From NCBI RefSeq assembly GCF_014696135.1, contig NZ_JACJPP010000021.1:1-64000 (forward strand): a stretch of DNA of 64,000 nucleotides. The letters are read 5' to 3'. Below the pieces are notes generated by a model. The model was not told where the DNA came from. It did not search any database and was given only the letters and a program-made list of their open reading frames with translations. The position numbers were made by a program, and so were the translations under genes. Below, piece after piece: positions 43,341-53,039 of this stretch (positions within the stretch are counted from its first letter, which is position 1; every line of letters begins with the position of its first letter). This DNA is from Nodosilinea sp. FACHB-141 (lineage in GTDB: Bacteria; Cyanobacteriota; Cyanobacteriia; Phormidesmidales; Phormidesmidaceae).

Positions 43341-44729
43341 ATGACCAACGTTGCCGCTACCGCTCCCATCGCCGACCTGCTGCAACGCCAGCGAGCCTAC
43401 TGGGCCACCGGGGCCACTCGCGGCCTCGACTTTCGTCTCGCCCAGCTCAAAGCGCTGCGAGCGGCGATCGTCAACTATCAGGCAGACATTATTGATGCCG
43501 CTAGGCAAGACCTGGGACGCCCTGAGTTTGAGGGCTACTTTGAGGTCGGCACCATCAGCGAGTTGGACTACGCGATCAAGCATCTGCACCGCTGGGTCAA
43601 ACCTCGCAAGACCTCGCTGCCCCTGAGCCAGCTGCCCGGCTCTGCCTGGGTTCAGCCCGAACCTCTGGGGGTAGTGCTGATTATCGGTCCCTGGAATTAC
43701 CCTTTTCAGCTGATTGTGTCGCCGCTGATGGGGGCGATCGCTGCTGGCAACTGCGCCATGCTCAAACCCTCGGAGCTGGCCCCAGCTACCTCTAAAGTGC
43801 TGGCTCGGCTGATAGCAGACACCTTTGACCCCGCCTACGTAGCCCTAGTGGAAGGCGGCGTGGACACCGCCCAAGCGCTGCTGGCCGAGAAATTTGACCA
43901 CATCTTTTTTACCGGCGGTGAGCGGATCGGCAAGATTGTGATGCAGGCTGCGGCTCAGCATCTCACGCCAGTCACTCTAGAGCTAGGCGGCAAAAGCCCC
44001 TGCATCATCGATGCCGACGTCAACCTGGAGGTTGCGGCCCGGCGCATTGTCTGGGGCAAATTTCTCAATGCGGGGCAAACTTGCGTGGCTCCCGACTATC
44101 TGCTCGTCGATGAGCGGGTTAAGGACGGGTTGGTAGCCGCGCTCCAGCAGCGCATTCAGGCCTGCTACGGGGATGACCCCGCCACCAGCCCTGACCTTTC
44201 GCGGGTGGTCAACGATCGCCAGTTCGACCGCCTGGTGGGCCTACTGAACCAGGGCAATATTCTTGCTGGGGGGCAGCACGAGCGCAGTGATCGCTACATC
44301 GCTCCTACCCTAATCGACGGCATCGGCTGGGATGATTCGATTATGCAGGAGGAGATCTTTGGCCCCATTCTGCCAATTCTCACTTATAAGGATTTGGGGG
44401 ATGCGATCGCCGCGGTCAACCAGCAGCCCAAACCCCTGGCCCTGTATCTATTTACGCGCGATCGCCAGATGCAGGAACAGGTGCTCGACCGCACCACGGC
44501 GGGCTCGGTGTGCATCAACGACGTGATTTTGCAGATCGCCGTCTGGGATTTACCCTTTGGCGGCGTCGGCAGCAGCGGCGTCGGCAGCTACCACGGTCAA
44601 CACAGCTTCAATACCTTCTCCCACCTCAAGAGTGTGCTCAAAAAGCCCTTCTGGATGGATATGGACTGGCGTTACCCCCCCTACGGCGACAAGGTAAAGC
44701 TATTTCAGAAATTTATCGGGCTATCTTAG
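43341..44729 (+). CDS. Class 3-like aldehyde dehydrogenase
   Basis: 462 residues. NAD(P)-dependent oxidation of aldehydes to acids. Catalytic Glu in VTLELGGKSPCIIDADVN, catalytic Cys in LNAGQTCVAPDYLLV near residue 245, cofactor loop FTGGERIGKIVMQAAA and the C-terminal SGVGSYHGQHSFNTFSHLKS typical of fatty-aldehyde/coniferyl-type ALDHs. No membrane anchor. In cyanobacteria such enzymes accept fatty aldehydes; the exact substrate is inference. Confidence 0.94.
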   Translation: MTNVAATAPIADLLQRQRAYWATGATRGLDFRLAQLKALRAAIVNYQADIIDAARQDLGRPEFEGYFEVGTISELDYAIKHLHRWVKPRKTSLPLSQLPGSAWVQPEPLGVVLIIGPWNYPFQLIVSPLMGAIAAGNCAMLKPSELAPATSKVLARLIADTFDPAYVALVEGGVDTAQALLAEKFDHIFFTGGERIGKIVMQAAAQHLTPVTLELGGKSPCIIDADVNLEVAARRIVWGKFLNAGQTCVAPDYLLVDERVKDGLVAALQQRIQACYGDDPATSPDLSRVVNDRQFDRLVGLLNQGNILAGGQHERSDRYIAPTLIDGIGWDDSIMQEEIFGPILPILTYKDLGDAIAAVNQQPKPLALYLFTRDRQMQEQVLDRTTAGSVCINDVILQIAVWDLPFGGVGSSGVGSYHGQHSFNTFSHLKSVLKKPFWMDMDWRYPPYGDKVKLFQKFIGLS

Positions 44730-44850
44730 GCTGGGGCCGTCGATCCTGCTACAACCGTTCAAAATCTAATTTTGCATGGGGGAAAACATCAGCATTAGCG
44801 AACGACCTGCTACAGTCCGCTGCTAATGCTGCGTTACAAGGCTGCTCACC

Positions 44851-46215
44851 GTGCCAACTCTTCTAGTCAAGAACATTCACACCCTGGTCACTATGGATGA
44901 CCAGCGGCGAGAAATTCGCTCGGGAGCGCTGTTCATTTGCGACCACGTGATTGAGCAGGTAGGTACTACTGAAGAACTTCCCCAGACAGCCGATCGGGTG
45001 CTGGATCTGGGTGATCGCCACCTGGTGCTGCCCGGCCTGGTCAACACCCACCATCACTTTTTTCAGACTCTCACCCGAGTGGTGCCAGGGGCACAAAACT
45101 CGTCGCTGTTCGACTGGCTCAGCGCCCTCTACCCGTTGTGGCAGCAGCTCACCCCTGAGGCGATCGCCCTCAGCGCCCAGGTCGCCGCTGCCGAGCTGAT
45201 CTACTCGGGCTGCACCACTGCCAGCGACCACCTCTACCTCTTCCCCAACGACTGCACCCTGGATGACGAAATCGAGGCGGTGCGCCAAACCGGGCTGCGG
45301 TTCCACGCCAGCCGGGGCAGCATGAGCATGGGCGAGAGCAAGGGCGGCCTGCCCCCCGACTCGATTGTGGAAGCCGAAGCCGACATTCTTAAAGACTCCC
45401 AGCGGCTGATTGAGCAGTACCACGACAACGACCCCTACGCCCTGGTGCGCATTACCCTGGCTCCCTGCTCGCCCTTCAGCGTCTCGACCGAGCTGATGCG
45501 AGAATCGGCGGCCCTGGCCCGTAGCTATCCCGGCGTGCGGCTGCACACCCACCTGGCCGAAAACAAATCCGACGTCACATACAGCCTCGACACCTTTGGC
45601 CTCACCCCCGGCGACTACGCCGCCTCCGTCAGCTGGCTGGGGGAAGATGTGTGGCACGCCCACTGCGTCAAGCTCGACGACAAAGCCATCCACAGCTTTG
45701 GTCAGACCGGTACCGGGGTGGCCCACTGTCCCTGTAGCAACATGCGCTTGGCCAGTGGCATGGCCCCAATTCGGAAAATGCTGGATCACAACGTGCCCGT
45801 GGGACTGGGGGTGGATGGGTCGGCCTCTAACGACGGCAGCCACCTGCTGGCCGAGGTTCGCCAGGCCTTTCTCATGGCTCGTGTGCGGGAAGAAAATGCC
45901 GGGGCACTGACCGCCCGTGAAGCGCTAGAAATCGCCACTCGCGGCGGTGCTAAAGTGCTGGGTCGCACCGATATTGGCTACCTAGCCCCCGGTATGGCGG
46001 CGGATTTTGTCACTGTGAATCTCGATCGCCTAGCGCTATCAGGCACCACCTACGACCCTGTCGCAGCGCTCATTTTCTGCACGATCGATCGCGTCGACTA
46101 CAGCTTCATCCACGGCAGAGAGGTGCTGAACCCCGAGGGTTTACTGACGCTGGATTTGCCGGTGGTGTTGGAAAAGCATGGGGCGGTGGCGCGATCGCTG
46201 GCTGCCTATTGCTAG
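44851..46215 (+). CDS. 8-oxoguanine deaminase-like amidohydrolase
   Basis: 454 residues from a GTG. Amidohydrolase superfamily, with metal ligands in VNTHHHFFQTL, RLHTHLAENKSDV, WHAHCVKLDD and VGLGVDGSASND. The signature around HCPCSNMRLASGMAPIRKML is that of the 8-oxoguanine deaminase / hydroxyatrazine-hydrolase subgroup (COG0402). Deaminates modified purines or related N-heterocycles. 121 bp after the aldehyde dehydrogenase and likely separate. Confidence 0.88.
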   Translation: MPTLLVKNIHTLVTMDDQRREIRSGALFICDHVIEQVGTTEELPQTADRVLDLGDRHLVLPGLVNTHHHFFQTLTRVVPGAQNSSLFDWLSALYPLWQQLTPEAIALSAQVAAAELIYSGCTTASDHLYLFPNDCTLDDEIEAVRQTGLRFHASRGSMSMGESKGGLPPDSIVEAEADILKDSQRLIEQYHDNDPYALVRITLAPCSPFSVSTELMRESAALARSYPGVRLHTHLAENKSDVTYSLDTFGLTPGDYAASVSWLGEDVWHAHCVKLDDKAIHSFGQTGTGVAHCPCSNMRLASGMAPIRKMLDHNVPVGLGVDGSASNDGSHLLAEVRQAFLMARVREENAGALTAREALEIATRGGAKVLGRTDIGYLAPGMAADFVTVNLDRLALSGTTYDPVAALIFCTIDRVDYSFIHGREVLNPEGLLTLDLPVVLEKHGAVARSLAAYC

Positions 46216-46428
46216 GCAATGGAAATTTCTCAAATATCGTCGTTCAGGCGAGACGCCTGCCGCAAGCCAGGGCTGGCGTGACAATGGATGCATTTCCGCC
46301 GTGAAGTGCTAGCGCAGCGTCAGCTATTGGCGCGAGCTAAGGGCATACACACTTTGCAATATGCTTCTGCCGTCAACAAATGCAGGGGATAAGCTTTTGG
46401 TAATACCTATAGCCTTTCATTACTAATT

Positions 46429-48186
46429 ATGGTTACGGCCCCGCAGGTATCCTCTGCCGCGTCCCTAGTTCGTGCAGCTACCCTGGCTGACCTGGCTCAA
46501 GAAGGTAGCCTTCGGGTTCAGTTGCAGGGGCACGCTATTGCCCTATTTTATACCGACGGTCAGGTTTACGCCATTGACAACCGCTGCCCCCACATGGGGT
46601 TTCCGTTGCAGGGCAGTGTTTGCAAAGATGGCATTCTCACCTGTCCGTGGCACTATGCTCGCTTTGATCTGGCCAGCGGTGGCACCTTCGATGCCTGGGC
46701 TGATGATGTGCGGGCCTTTCCGGTGCACCTTCAAGACGGAGAGATTTGGCTGGATTTGTCGCCCCGGGTGGATGGGCGATCGCACCAACGGCAGCGTCTC
46801 CAGGACGGTCTGGAGCAGACCCTGTCGCTGGTGATTGCCAAATCGGTAATTGCCCTGCTGGCGGATGAGGTTTCCGCCCGTGAGCCCTTTCGAGTGGGGC
46901 TAGCATTTGGCACTCGCCACCTCAAATCTGGCTGGGATACGGGGTTAACCATCCTGACAGCCCTGATGAATCTGCTGCCCACCCTGGAGGAGAGCGATCG
47001 CCCCCGAGCGTTGTATCAAGGATTATCTGCCGTAGCCCGAGACAGTGCTGGAGCCCCGCCCCACTTTCCTGTGCATCCCCTACCCCAAACGCAGCCAGAC
47101 TTTGCCACCCTCAAAGCTTGGTTTCGACAGTTCATTGAACGGCGCGACAGCGAGGCGGCAGAACGCTGTGTATTAACCGCCGTCCGGGCTAAACTTTCCC
47201 CCGCCCAAATTGCCGAGATGCTGTTTGCTGCCGCCACTGACCATCGCTACCTCGACGAGGGCCATACGCTAGATTTCATCAATAAGGCCCTGGAGGCGTT
47301 AGATCAAGTGCAGTGGCAGGAGGCCGAGTCCGTGCTCGCCAGCCTGATGCCGAGCTTAGCCCAGGCTACTCGCATGGAAGAGGCCAACGCCTGGCGCTAC
47401 CCGGTAGATTTGGTCGCCATGGTAGAGGCCGCCTTTGCCGACCTACCCGCTGCCCTAGAGACTGGCCAGGCTCAACGGGGGCAATGGTCAGGGGTATCTG
47501 AGCTGCTGCCTCTGCTCCTGGGGGATGACCCTCAGGCCACCGTAACCGCTCTGGTCGACGCCCTCCGCCAGGGCTGCACCGAACCCCAACTGGCCAGCCT
47601 CGTCACCTACGCGGCGGCCCTGCGGGTGGCCCAGTTCAACACCAACAACGACCACGGCGACTGGAACGCGGCCCATCACCCCTTCACCTACGCTAATACG
47701 GTACTCCAGGGGCTGACGCGCTGCCCTAGCCCCGAGCTGCTACGGGGGGTCTTTGATGCCGCCGTGGCGGTATACCTAAACCGTTTCCTCAACGTGCCCC
47801 CGGCCCGCCTACCCGACGGTGACGACACCGTAGACGATCCCGAGGCGTTGCTCACGCAACTGTCAGATTTGTTGGATCGGCAACAGCAGGTGCAGGCTAT
47901 GGGCAAGTTGGTGGCCCAATACCTCTACAGCGGTGGCAATCCGCAGCGGTTGATGGCGCAGCTGGGTCAGTTGATGCTGCGAGAAGATCGCAATTTCCAC
48001 GTGATTCAATCCCTAGAAGCCGCCTTTCAGCTCTATGCGGTCCTGGGTCATGGCCCTGAGGGCATCAATGCCCTGGTAGCTGCGGCCCGGTACTTGGCGG
48101 CCCACTCGCCAACGACGCGATCGCAGGCTCAAACCTACGACATTGCCTACCGTCTGCACCGGGGCGATCGCCTGTTTGAGGTCTGA
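46429..48186 (+). CDS. Rieske [2Fe-2S] domain fused to a large helical domain
   Basis: 585 residues. Residues 12-105 are a Rieske ferredoxin-like domain: CPHMGFPLQGSVCKDGILTC and PWHYARFD supply the CxH...CxxH ligands. The remaining 480 residues are alpha-helical and soluble, with helix-rich repeats (TRHLKSGWDTGLTILTALMN, AERCVLTAVRAKLSPAQIAE, EGHTLDFINKALEALDQVQW) and no catalytic motif I recognise; a questin-oxidase/AhpD-like relation is possible. Not a ring-hydroxylating dioxygenase alpha subunit, as the mononuclear iron site is not seen. Function unknown. Confidence 0.82.
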   Translation: MVTAPQVSSAASLVRAATLADLAQEGSLRVQLQGHAIALFYTDGQVYAIDNRCPHMGFPLQGSVCKDGILTCPWHYARFDLASGGTFDAWADDVRAFPVHLQDGEIWLDLSPRVDGRSHQRQRLQDGLEQTLSLVIAKSVIALLADEVSAREPFRVGLAFGTRHLKSGWDTGLTILTALMNLLPTLEESDRPRALYQGLSAVARDSAGAPPHFPVHPLPQTQPDFATLKAWFRQFIERRDSEAAERCVLTAVRAKLSPAQIAEMLFAAATDHRYLDEGHTLDFINKALEALDQVQWQEAESVLASLMPSLAQATRMEEANAWRYPVDLVAMVEAAFADLPAALETGQAQRGQWSGVSELLPLLLGDDPQATVTALVDALRQGCTEPQLASLVTYAAALRVAQFNTNNDHGDWNAAHHPFTYANTVLQGLTRCPSPELLRGVFDAAVAVYLNRFLNVPPARLPDGDDTVDDPEALLTQLSDLLDRQQQVQAMGKLVAQYLYSGGNPQRLMAQLGQLMLREDRNFHVIQSLEAAFQLYAVLGHGPEGINALVAAARYLAAHSPTTRSQAQTYDIAYRLHRGDRLFEV

Positions 48187-48251
48187 CCTATCGGTCTACA
48201 CCAACTCGGGCAGGGCCAACGATGGTTGGATTGGAAGCCTGAAATAGTTAG

Positions 48252-49013
48252 CTACCGCGCCTGCACCAGCAAAAACCCCCGCGTCTTGCCCGACACCGAA
48301 TCTACTGTGTTGGTGGACTGCCACAGTCTCTCTGCCTGCACCCACACGGGCGGATATTTGTAGCGCGACACGTCCAAAATCAAAAACTGGTCAGTATCAG
48401 CATCGTAGGCGGCAACGGGCGAAATGTGGCCACCGCTTTCCTGGCCGATCGCCCGGCGCAGGTAGTTGATCAGCACGTAGCTGTTGGAAGTCTCTAGGTT
48501 GGTGCGAATCAAGCTGCGAAACTCCTCTAGGCTTACATCGCCGCCGTGGTGAGTTTCAGCCTGCACGGGGTAGGTTTCGAGAATCCCTTCCAGCTCTGAC
48601 AAGGTGAGGCCCTGACGGGCGATCGCATCTTTAGCAATAATCGCCTCGGTCTGCTCGTTAAACACATTCTCCTGGGTGAAGTAGTTGCGCTCCCACTCCG
48701 GGGCCAAGGGGGCCGGAACCCCCAGCGCGTTGAGCACCATCACCGTGCTAGCCACCCCGCAAAACGCCTGGTTCACCTGAGTGACAAACTGGCTCGTGAG
48801 CGGCACATAATCCGCCAGAGCTTCGCTGTCTCGCAACAGCATCTGCCCCTCTGCTGAGGTTAGCGGAACCAGGTGGTCGGGCAGGGGCAAGGTTTGAGAA
48901 GCCAACGGTCGGGCTATTAGGGTTACGCCCAGGGCCGTTAGCAGAGCCATGATTTTGCGTTGGCGGCGGGCGATCGCCAGCGATCGACGCGGGAAATTAG
49001 TTGCAGGTCTCAT
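48252..49013 (-). CDS. Phytochelatin-synthase-like cysteine peptidase, exported
   Basis: 253 residues from the ATG at 49013. A twin-basic N terminus and hydrophobic stretch (KIMALLTALGVTLIARPLAS) suggest export. The papain-like triad of bacterial phytochelatin synthases is intact: Cys in NQAFCGVASTVMVLNAL, His in GGHISPVAAYDA and Asp in FLILDVSRYKYPPVWV. Bacterial members mainly cleave glutathione to gamma-Glu-Cys rather than polymerise it. Its ATG overlaps the stop of the upstream Uma2 gene (ATGA), so translation is coupled. Confidence 0.88.
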   Translation of the reverse strand: MRPATNFPRRSLAIARRQRKIMALLTALGVTLIARPLASQTLPLPDHLVPLTSAEGQMLLRDSEALADYVPLTSQFVTQVNQAFCGVASTVMVLNALGVPAPLAPEWERNYFTQENVFNEQTEAIIAKDAIARQGLTLSELEGILETYPVQAETHHGGDVSLEEFRSLIRTNLETSNSYVLINYLRRAIGQESGGHISPVAAYDADTDQFLILDVSRYKYPPVWVQAERLWQSTNTVDSVSGKTRGFLLVQAR

Positions 49014-49699
49014 CGGGGCTGCTCCTGGGTCAATGTTGTCATTTGCTGACTGAACCAAGCTGCTGCGCTGGTATTAGTGCCCTGGGCCAGCCGTTGCAGG
49101 GTTTCATCCAGCAGGGCAATGGGCAGACCTGCCAGCGCCTGAGAGGTTTCGCAGGGCAAGTACTCACCATTCTCCTGCCGCAAAAAGGCAAACACCCGCT
49201 GCCCCCGCACATCTACTACCCAATATTCCGGAATGCCGAGGGCGGCATAGAGGTGCTTCTTCTCATCAAGATCGCTGGCCAGGGTGGTGTCAGAGATTTC
49301 GCCCACCAGATTAGGCACTCGGATTTGGTTCAAATCAATTCGACGCGGCTCCCCCGGCTGCCACTGAGGATAGTCAGCGCCGACATACAGGACAAGATCG
49401 GGCGCACTGGCCCTCACCTCTGCCCGTTCCAACAAGCACCGTCCCAGAGAGCTGAAAACCTCTTCTGGGTGCTGAATAGCCCACAGAAAAAGCAAGCTGG
49501 TGAACAAATCGCTGACTGCCGCGTGGCTAATGCCTTCTGCATCCATCGTGACCCACAGCCATCCTTCGTTAAAAGCCAGTTTTGTGTGCTCTCCGCTCGG
49601 GTCATCCCGCAGCGCTACATAGTCGGCCCAGGTTGCTCGATGCCACTGGTTTTGGGGAATTGTGCGCGGAGCAGTTTTTGCCAGAGACGTTGCGGTCAT
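49010..49699 (-). CDS. Uma2 family (DUF820) nuclease-like protein, copy 2
   Basis: 229 residues from the ATG at 49699. PD-(D/E)XK fold residues: SAPDLVLYVG (Asp), RVPNLVGEISDTTLASDLDE (Glu) and KKHLYAALGIPEYWVVDVRG (Lys and the family's EYWVVD signature). Only distantly similar to the copy at 10830. Its stop codon overlaps the start of the phytochelatin-synthase-like gene, an operon of unexplained content. Confidence 0.85.
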   Translation of the reverse strand: MTATSLAKTAPRTIPQNQWHRATWADYVALRDDPSGEHTKLAFNEGWLWVTMDAEGISHAAVSDLFTSLLFLWAIQHPEEVFSSLGRCLLERAEVRASAPDLVLYVGADYPQWQPGEPRRIDLNQIRVPNLVGEISDTTLASDLDEKKHLYAALGIPEYWVVDVRGQRVFAFLRQENGEYLPCETSQALAGLPIALLDETLQRLAQGTNTSAAAWFSQQMTTLTQEQPR

Positions 49700-49951
49700 A
49701 GGTTTAGCCCAATCCTTAATGACCAATGTAAGTCATAGACAGATAGTTATCTTTCAACGCTCTCATTCATCAAAAACAGGTGTTATTCGAGCAATTTCAG
49801 TACCAGTCAGACAACCTGTGGATTTCCTACAATTATCAAGAGGGGAGCACAGTCGAATTTGCCAGTATTGGGTTTACCTGTGCGATCGCAACCCTCTACG
49901 AAAATATCAGCCAACTCCTGTAACCGTCCTCCGCTAAGCAAGGCCGCCATT

Positions 49952-50848
49952 ATGCCGACCCTCAACCAACCCAGCACCGCTAAAACCCTGCGCAGCATTC
50001 AGCGATCCCAAGGTCGCCACTGGGTGGGTGATGGTTTTCCGGTACGGACGCTAATGGCCTACAACGGTCTGGGCCAAACCATTAGCCCCTTTCTGCTGCT
50101 TGACTATGCCGGGCCAGCCGAGTTTTCGCCGACCACTGCCCGGCGCGGCGTGGGCGAACACCCCCATCGGGGCTTTGAGACTGTCACCATCGTCTACGAC
50201 GGCGAGGTCGAGCACCGCGACTCGGCCGGGGGCGGCGGCATCATTGGCCCTGGAGATGTGCAGTGGATGACGGCAGCGGCGGGCTTGGTCCACGAAGAAT
50301 TTCACGGGCCAAACTTCGCTAAGCATGGCGGTCCCTTTGAGATGGTGCAGCTGTGGGTGAATTTGCCGGCCAAAGACAAAATGTCTGCGCCCCGCTACCA
50401 GGGCATTACAAGCGATCGCATTCCCACCATCGAGCTGCCCGAGGGCCAGGGTAGCCTGCGGGTGATTGCTGGAGAATTCCAAAACGCCCAGGGGCCAGCC
50501 CAGACCTTTACCCCCATTAATATGTGGGATCTGCGGCTGAGCGGTGGTAGACAGGTGACTCTTGAACTGCCCGAGGGCCACACTACCCTGCTGGTAGTGC
50601 TGAAGGGATCGGTGCGCGTCGGTGGGTCGGAGCCAATTTCTGAAGCGGAGATTGGCATCTGCGATCGCGCCCACACCACCCTCATCCTCGACTGCTTGCA
50701 AGACACCAAGGCCCTGCTGCTCTCGGGTGCCCCCATCGACGAGCCCATCGTCGGCCACGGCCCCTTTGTGATGAACACCTCTGCAGAAATCTACCAGGCT
50801 GTAACCGATTACCAAAGCGGCAAAATGGGGGCACTGACAGCTCAGTAG
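49952..50848 (+). CDS. Pirin family protein
   Basis: 298 residues from the ATG at 49952. Bicupin with the metal site in GEHPHRGFETVTIVYDGEVE and EHRDSAGGGGIIGPGDVQWM, HEEFHGPNFAKHGGPFEMVQ, and the C-terminal HGPFVMNTSAEIYQAVTDYQ, which are pirin signatures. Bacterial pirins include quercetin 2,3-dioxygenases and redox regulators; activity here is unproven. Divergent from the Uma2-PCS operon. Confidence 0.94.
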   Translation: MPTLNQPSTAKTLRSIQRSQGRHWVGDGFPVRTLMAYNGLGQTISPFLLLDYAGPAEFSPTTARRGVGEHPHRGFETVTIVYDGEVEHRDSAGGGGIIGPGDVQWMTAAAGLVHEEFHGPNFAKHGGPFEMVQLWVNLPAKDKMSAPRYQGITSDRIPTIELPEGQGSLRVIAGEFQNAQGPAQTFTPINMWDLRLSGGRQVTLELPEGHTTLLVVLKGSVRVGGSEPISEAEIGICDRAHTTLILDCLQDTKALLLSGAPIDEPIVGHGPFVMNTSAEIYQAVTDYQSGKMGALTAQ

Positions 50849-50920
50849 CCCGGCACAAAAGGTTTAACTTTTGTAAGATCCCCAAAGCACCCTTAGCGCA
50901 GCGGGAGATTTTGCACCGGC

Positions 50921-52687
50921 ATGGAACGATTTAACCTGAAAGGGTTCAGACGGTTTTGGGCGATCGCCAAGTCCTACTGGTTTGGCGACGAAAAGTGGAA
51001 AGCCGGGGGCCTGCTGCTGCTGATTGCGGTGTTTTTGCTGGGCTACACTGGCCTCAGCGTGGTGCTCAACAACAAGCGCGGCGTGCTGATCTCGGCCCTC
51101 TCTGCCAAAGACGAAGCCCGCTTTTGGGAGACGGTGCTGGTGTTTGTCGGCGTGCTTGTGGCCTACGCACCGCTGATGGCGGGCTACGACTACCTGCAAA
51201 AGCGGCTGGGGCTAGAGTGGCGACGCTGGCTGACCGGGCGGTTTGTGGCCGACTACTTTGGCGATCGCGCCTTCTACGACATTCAGCAGTTCCACCCCGA
51301 CATCGACAACCCCGACCAGCGCATTGCTGAGGACGTGAAGAACTTCACCCAGCAATCTTTGGCGCTCCTGTTAGTCGTTGTCAGCTCCGTCTTGCAGGTA
51401 ATCGCCTTTAGCGGCGTGCTGTGGGGCATCTCCAAAAATCTGGTGGGCTTCCTGGTGCTCTACGCCGTTTTAGGAACACTAGTGACGGTAGGGATCTTTG
51501 GTCAGCCCCTGGTACGCCTCAACTTTGAGCAGCTTAAGCGCGAGGCCAACTTTCGCTTTAGCCTGGTGCGCATTCGTGAGAATGCCGAGGCGATCGCATT
51601 TTACCGAGGCGAAGCCCAAGAGGCCAGCCAGGTGAATAACCGCTTCATGGCCGCCTTTGAAAATTTCAAAAAGCTAATCATCTGGGAACTCAACCTCAAC
51701 GCCCTGACCAACGCCTACGAGTTCATTCCCTTTGTGCTGCCGGCGATCGTGGTGGCTCCAGCGGTGTTTTCCGGCGATCTCGAAGTGGGCAAAGTCTCTG
51801 AGGCCCAGGGAGCCTTTGTGCGGGTGTTCTTTTCCCTCAACGTCGTCGTGGCTCGGTTCTCAGAATTGACCTCCTTTGGCGCGGGCATCGATCGCCTCTA
51901 TAGCTTTGCCGAAGCCCTCAATCACCTAGAGCCCGAGGTTGAAGCGGTAGCAGAGCCATCAGCATCCATAGACGGTTCCACAGCGGAAGACTCTCCAGAA
52001 TCCATAGACCATCCCACGATCGCCATTGAGACCTCAGCTTCCCTAGCGCTGAAGCAGTTCACTCTGCAAACCCCCAACTACCAGCGCACCCTAGTCGAAA
52101 ATCTCTCTATCAATATTCCTGACAAAACCGGGTTGCTAATTGTGGGGCCGAGCGGCTGCGGCAAAAGTTCGCTATTGAGGGCGATCGCCGGTCTCTGGCA
52201 TTCCGGCAGCGGCACCATTTACCGCCCCGAGCTAGACAACATTCTCTTTTTGCCCCAAAAGCCCTACATGATTCTCGGCACCCTGCGAGAGCAGCTGCTC
52301 TACCCCAACACCAGCCAAGCGGTAGACGATGCTAGCCTCCAAACTGCCCTAGAAAAGGTCAATTTGGCGAACTTGGCCGAGCGCTTTGGCGGTTTTGATG
52401 CCGTAGAAGAATGGGGCGACGTGCTCTCTCTAGGCGAGCAGCAGCGACTTACCTTTGCCCGAATTCTAGTCAGCCAGCCCGAATTTGCCATTCTCGACGA
52501 GGCCACCAGCGCCCTCGATTTGGCCAACGAGGCCAAGCTTTACGACCATCTGCATCACACCGGCACCACCTTTGTCAGCGTGGGGCACCGCGAATCGCTA
52601 GTTGACTATCACCAAGTCACCCTAGAGCTGGCAGAGGACCACTCCTGGGCTATCAAACCCGCAAGCTTAGCCACCGCAGATCTATAA
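50921..52687 (+). CDS. ABC transporter, SbmA/BacA-like or ABCD-type fused permease-ATPase
   Basis: 588 residues. N-terminal membrane domain with about six helices (WKAGGLLLLIAVFLLGYTGL, SLALLLVVVSSVLQVIAFSG), with EEA-like ENAEAIAFYRGEAQEASQVN, then an ATPase: Walker A GPSGCGKSSLLRAIAGLW, signature LSLGEQQRLTFARIL, Walker B FAILDEATSALDL, His loop VSVGHRESL. The fused form and EAIAFYRGE motif are shared with SbmA/YddA and the peroxisomal ABCD proteins. Exports or imports an unknown hydrophobic/peptidic compound. Confidence 0.92.
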   Translation: MERFNLKGFRRFWAIAKSYWFGDEKWKAGGLLLLIAVFLLGYTGLSVVLNNKRGVLISALSAKDEARFWETVLVFVGVLVAYAPLMAGYDYLQKRLGLEWRRWLTGRFVADYFGDRAFYDIQQFHPDIDNPDQRIAEDVKNFTQQSLALLLVVVSSVLQVIAFSGVLWGISKNLVGFLVLYAVLGTLVTVGIFGQPLVRLNFEQLKREANFRFSLVRIRENAEAIAFYRGEAQEASQVNNRFMAAFENFKKLIIWELNLNALTNAYEFIPFVLPAIVVAPAVFSGDLEVGKVSEAQGAFVRVFFSLNVVVARFSELTSFGAGIDRLYSFAEALNHLEPEVEAVAEPSASIDGSTAEDSPESIDHPTIAIETSASLALKQFTLQTPNYQRTLVENLSINIPDKTGLLIVGPSGCGKSSLLRAIAGLWHSGSGTIYRPELDNILFLPQKPYMILGTLREQLLYPNTSQAVDDASLQTALEKVNLANLAERFGGFDAVEEWGDVLSLGEQQRLTFARILVSQPEFAILDEATSALDLANEAKLYDHLHHTGTTFVSVGHRESLVDYHQVTLELAEDHSWAIKPASLATADL

Positions 52688-53039
52688 CATTGCATGACAT
52701 TGTGGCCATAAACCGCCATTTAGTTGTGACGGCTACCGTGGGGTCTCAATTTACTGTCTAACCTATGCAATGTGCATTTTCAGATCCCGCTAAAGCCCGC
52801 CTTCACGCTAAAACGCACAAGTTCTCAAGTTTTCACAATCTACACAATGCTTTCACAGCCTACGTCTGCGGGGGCATGACAACCAGTGAAGGATAGATTT
52901 AGCTTTTGAGAGGGCAGATCTGCGTCAGGGTAGCTAAGATGGATGGATTGCTTAACCAAAAGGTGAGCAACATATTTAGTATCTTAAGAATTAATTAATT
53001 TTTGGGCTACAATTTCTATGGGTAACGAGGAGTGTCGTT
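52688..53039. other. 352-bp leader region of the DUF1815 gene
   Basis: No gene found. An AT-rich stretch at 52978-53000 and the GAGGAG ribosome-binding site at 53027 indicate the promoter and leader of the following gene. A weak CATTGC/GCAATG pairing (52690/52767) is not convincing. Confidence 0.35.

Noticed and set aside
44863-45843. 326-residue frame on the minus strand
   Set aside because: Antisense shadow of the amidohydrolase gene with its metal ligands.
49001-49738. 245-residue frame on the plus strand
   Set aside because: Antisense to the Uma2 gene, which has the family signature EYWVVD.
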